Shown here piece by piece: positions 7,770-9,000 of a DNA stretch of 9,000 bases; position 1 is the first letter of the stretch; each line of letters opens with the position of its first letter. The notes below the pieces were generated by a model that worked only from the letters and a program-made list of their open reading frames with translations, did not search any database and was not told the DNA's origin. This stretch comes from Cytophagales bacterium. GTDB taxonomy: Bacteria > Bacteroidota > Bacteroidia > Cytophagales > Amoebophilaceae. The stretch lies in the NCBI GenBank assembly GCA_022360235.1, contig JAKSDE010000362.1:1-9000 (forward strand), given 5' to 3'. A program made the translations under genes and the position numbers.

Positions 7770-8594
7770 CTAAGAACTAAATTGATAAGAGCTATTTTTC
7801 AAAAAATTAGGATAGATCCTTTTGTGTTTTTTGAGCACTTTTTGATACAATAGTGTCTTCACCGTGTCTATATTCTCTTTTTGGGAAGCAGCGATAAATA
7901 CAACAGGATAGTCCTGTTGTGTTAAATAAGATTGCTGCAAAGCTTCCAAAGTAACAGGTTGATGGGCAGTGCCTACTAGATACATAGCCTCATCCTGCTT
8001 TGTTATTTCTCTGAATTGATCAATCTTATTAAACACTAAGAGGGTGGGAATATTAACTGCGCCAATTTCTAGCAAAGTTTTATGAACTACTTGCATGTGT
8101 TCTTCAAAAGCAGGATGCGAGATATCTACTACATGAAGCAAGATATCGGCTTCGCGAACTTCATCTAATGTTGATTTGAAACACTCAATGAGTGAATGAG
8201 GAAGCTTACGGATAAAACCTACTGTATCGGTTAGGAGGAATGGGATGTCATGAATGACTACTTTTCGGACGGTAGAATCTACCGTAGCAAAAAGTTTGTT
8301 CTCTGCAAGCACCTTACTTTCTTTTCGCATAGCGATAATTCCCATGGGTATCGCCATGAACACAAGGATGATTTTTATAAGCAGGTAGTTGGCAATGGCT
8401 CCTTTTATCCAAACTAAATAACCACCCGTCATTAATATTAGAAGACCGAGTATTATATCTACTACTTTTGTCTTGTCTCTTATTTTCTTTAGCAACACAG
8501 TTTTATCTAAAACCAAAAGGAGGGTTTTAAACAAAAAAGAGAGCAGAAACAAAGTAACTATTGTTATGTGTGCGTGTAATATGCCTATATCCAT
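7770..8594 (-). CDS. Chimeric protein: SirB-like membrane segment fused to P-loop-less HflX GTPase half
   Basis: The 274-residue product joins two families. Residues 1 to about 93 resemble small SirB-type membrane proteins: LHAHITIVTLFLLSFLFKTLLL (6-27, first span), then DKTKVVDIILGLLILMTG (40-57) and a third span around 70-88. From about 96 on it is HflX, the GTPase that splits stalled ribosomes. It has LAENKLFATVDST (switch I), DTVGF (123-127, G3), FKSTLDEVREADILLHVVD, NKID (189-192, G4) and an altered G5 region around AASQKEN. The HflX N-terminal domain and the G1 P-loop (GxxNxGKS) are absent, so normal GTP binding is not expected. The ATG at 8594-8592 is preferred to a TTG three codons upstream. 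The frame is unbroken across the junction. It may be a recently created pseudogene, a retained fusion or an assembly join. Confidence 0.85.
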   Translation of the reverse strand: MDIGILHAHITIVTLFLLSFLFKTLLLVLDKTVLLKKIRDKTKVVDIILGLLILMTGGYLVWIKGAIANYLLIKIILVFMAIPMGIIAMRKESKVLAENKLFATVDSTVRKVVIHDIPFLLTDTVGFIRKLPHSLIECFKSTLDEVREADILLHVVDISHPAFEEHMQVVHKTLLEIGAVNIPTLLVFNKIDQFREITKQDEAMYLVGTAHQPVTLEALQQSYLTQQDYPVVFIAASQKENIDTVKTLLYQKVLKKHKRIYPNFLKNSSYQFSS

Positions 8595-8633
8595 CACATA
8601 CAATTTTTAGAAAAACGCAGCGCTTAATTTTTT

Positions 8634-8666
8634 CAAATATAAAGATGAAAACATTTTGCGTTAAAC
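8634..8666 (-). promoter_or_regulatory. Bacteroidota-type promoter for the chimeric gene
   Basis: On the minus strand TATATTTG (8641-8634) matches the Bacteroidota -7 consensus TAnnTTTG exactly. GTTT at 8666-8663 lies about 21 bases upstream, a partial match to the -33 TTTG box. The -7 box ends 39 bases before the ATG, leaving a short leader. The promoter probably belonged to the SirB-like parent and would drive the fusion. The spacing is good, but the -33 box is incomplete and such AT-rich sequence can match by chance. Confidence 0.4.
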
Positions 8667-8693
8667 TGAAAAGAAGGGCAAACTTTGGCTAAT

Positions 8694-8790
8694 GGGCCTG
8701 TAGAAAGCTTCCCTAATTTTTCCAAAAATCTCCTTTTAAAGCCAATACAGGCCTATAATTTGGTAGAATTCTTTAAGATTCTACAGCCCC
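8694..8790. mobile_element. 97-bp MITE-like element, copy 2, target duplication CTAAT
   Basis: This is the same element, in the same orientation, as the copy at 7500-7596, differing by two substitutions near its base 33. Its own perfect 5-base target duplication, CTAAT, lies at 8689-8693 and 8791-8795. It is different from that of copy 1, so the two copies inserted independently rather than arising by duplication of the region. Both targets fit the loose pattern NTNAT. It sits about 28 bases upstream of the -33 region of the chimeric gene and between that gene and the partial frame at the right edge. No coding capacity is seen. Confidence 0.82.
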
Positions 8791-8858
8791 CTAATTCCCC
8801 AAAGTCTTATTATTAAATTAGCATCATTACTCCTGAGAGGAGGACCTAAAACTAGGAA

Positions 8859-9000
8859 CTAATAATTTAGCCTGCTGCCAAACGCATCAAAAATAGAATC
8901 ATCGAGCGTTATTAAGTCGACTGTATAGAAATAATATTTAAATTCCATGAGTCTATTCCCCTTTGGATTTCGGTACAGCTTTGCTATAGCTGGGTGAGTA
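8859..9000 (-). CDS. 3' end of an unrecognised gene, cut by the right edge
   Basis: Read on the minus strand from the window edge, one frame stays open for 46 codons and ends at TAG (8861-8859). Its last part, MEFKYYFYTV...FDAFGSRLNY, has a protein-like composition rich in aromatics. An internal ATG at 8949-8947 could open a 29-residue peptide, but the frame continues above it, so the tail of a longer gene is more likely. It runs in the same direction as the other genes. About 190 bases, including the second 97-bp element, separate it from the chimera's start. I do not recognise the family, and a chance frame of this length in AT-rich DNA cannot be excluded. Confidence 0.35.
   Translation of the reverse strand, partial: THPAIAKLYRNPKGNRLMEFKYYFYTVDLITLDDSIFDAFGSRLNY

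Noticed and set aside
7500..8790. Composite transposon carrying the chimeric gene between two 97-bp elements
   Set aside because: Each element has its own different target duplication, showing separate insertions; a composite would have one duplication at the outer ends only.
8830..8842. Hairpin CTCCTGAGAGGAG as a terminator of the right-edge gene
   Set aside because: The stem is only five base pairs, with no T-run after it on the minus strand.

Overview
The window looks like a piece of an AT-rich Bacteroidota chromosome, probably from the Cytophagales side of the phylum. A host-associated lineage of the Amoebophilus/Cardinium type is plausible, but this is inference. The evidence is an ftsK-lolA pair of the kind found in Bacteroidota, a DUF2851 gene (a family I know mainly from Bacteroidota), the near absence of Shine-Dalgarno sequences, a TAnnTTTG-type promoter box, gene decay and small mobile repeats.

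All recognisable genes lie on the minus strand. Read in the direction of transcription, positions 8594-7770 hold a chimeric gene. Its first third is a SirB-like membrane protein and the rest is the back half of the ribosome-associated GTPase HflX, without the P-loop. After a gene-free gap of about 560 bases comes a close run of six genes with 39-71 base spacers: ftsK (DNA translocase), a lolA-like lipoprotein carrier, pyrF (last step of UMP synthesis), a DUF2851 gene of unknown function, a PglD/NeuD-like acyltransferase, and trhO (tRNA U34 hydroxylase). The run mixes chromosome segregation, envelope biogenesis, pyrimidine synthesis and tRNA modification. It is probably one or two transcripts rather than one pathway.

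The accessory part is 7.2-8.8 kb. Two 97-base elements, 98% identical and each flanked by its own perfect 5-base target duplication (ATCAT and CTAAT), lie on either side of the chimeric gene. A third, 95-base element with related perfect 12-base terminal inverted repeats sits between the chimera and the first element. None has coding capacity, so they look like MITEs moved by a transposase encoded elsewhere.

Both window ends hold weak coding signals. Bases 1-167 are richer in GC than the rest and open on the minus strand to the left edge. Bases 8859-9000 are open on the minus strand from the right edge to a TAG stop. Neither was recognised.

I found no tRNA, rRNA, CRISPR array, complete insertion sequence or clear defence system. 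The most interesting items are the SirB-HflX fusion and the MITE family around it.
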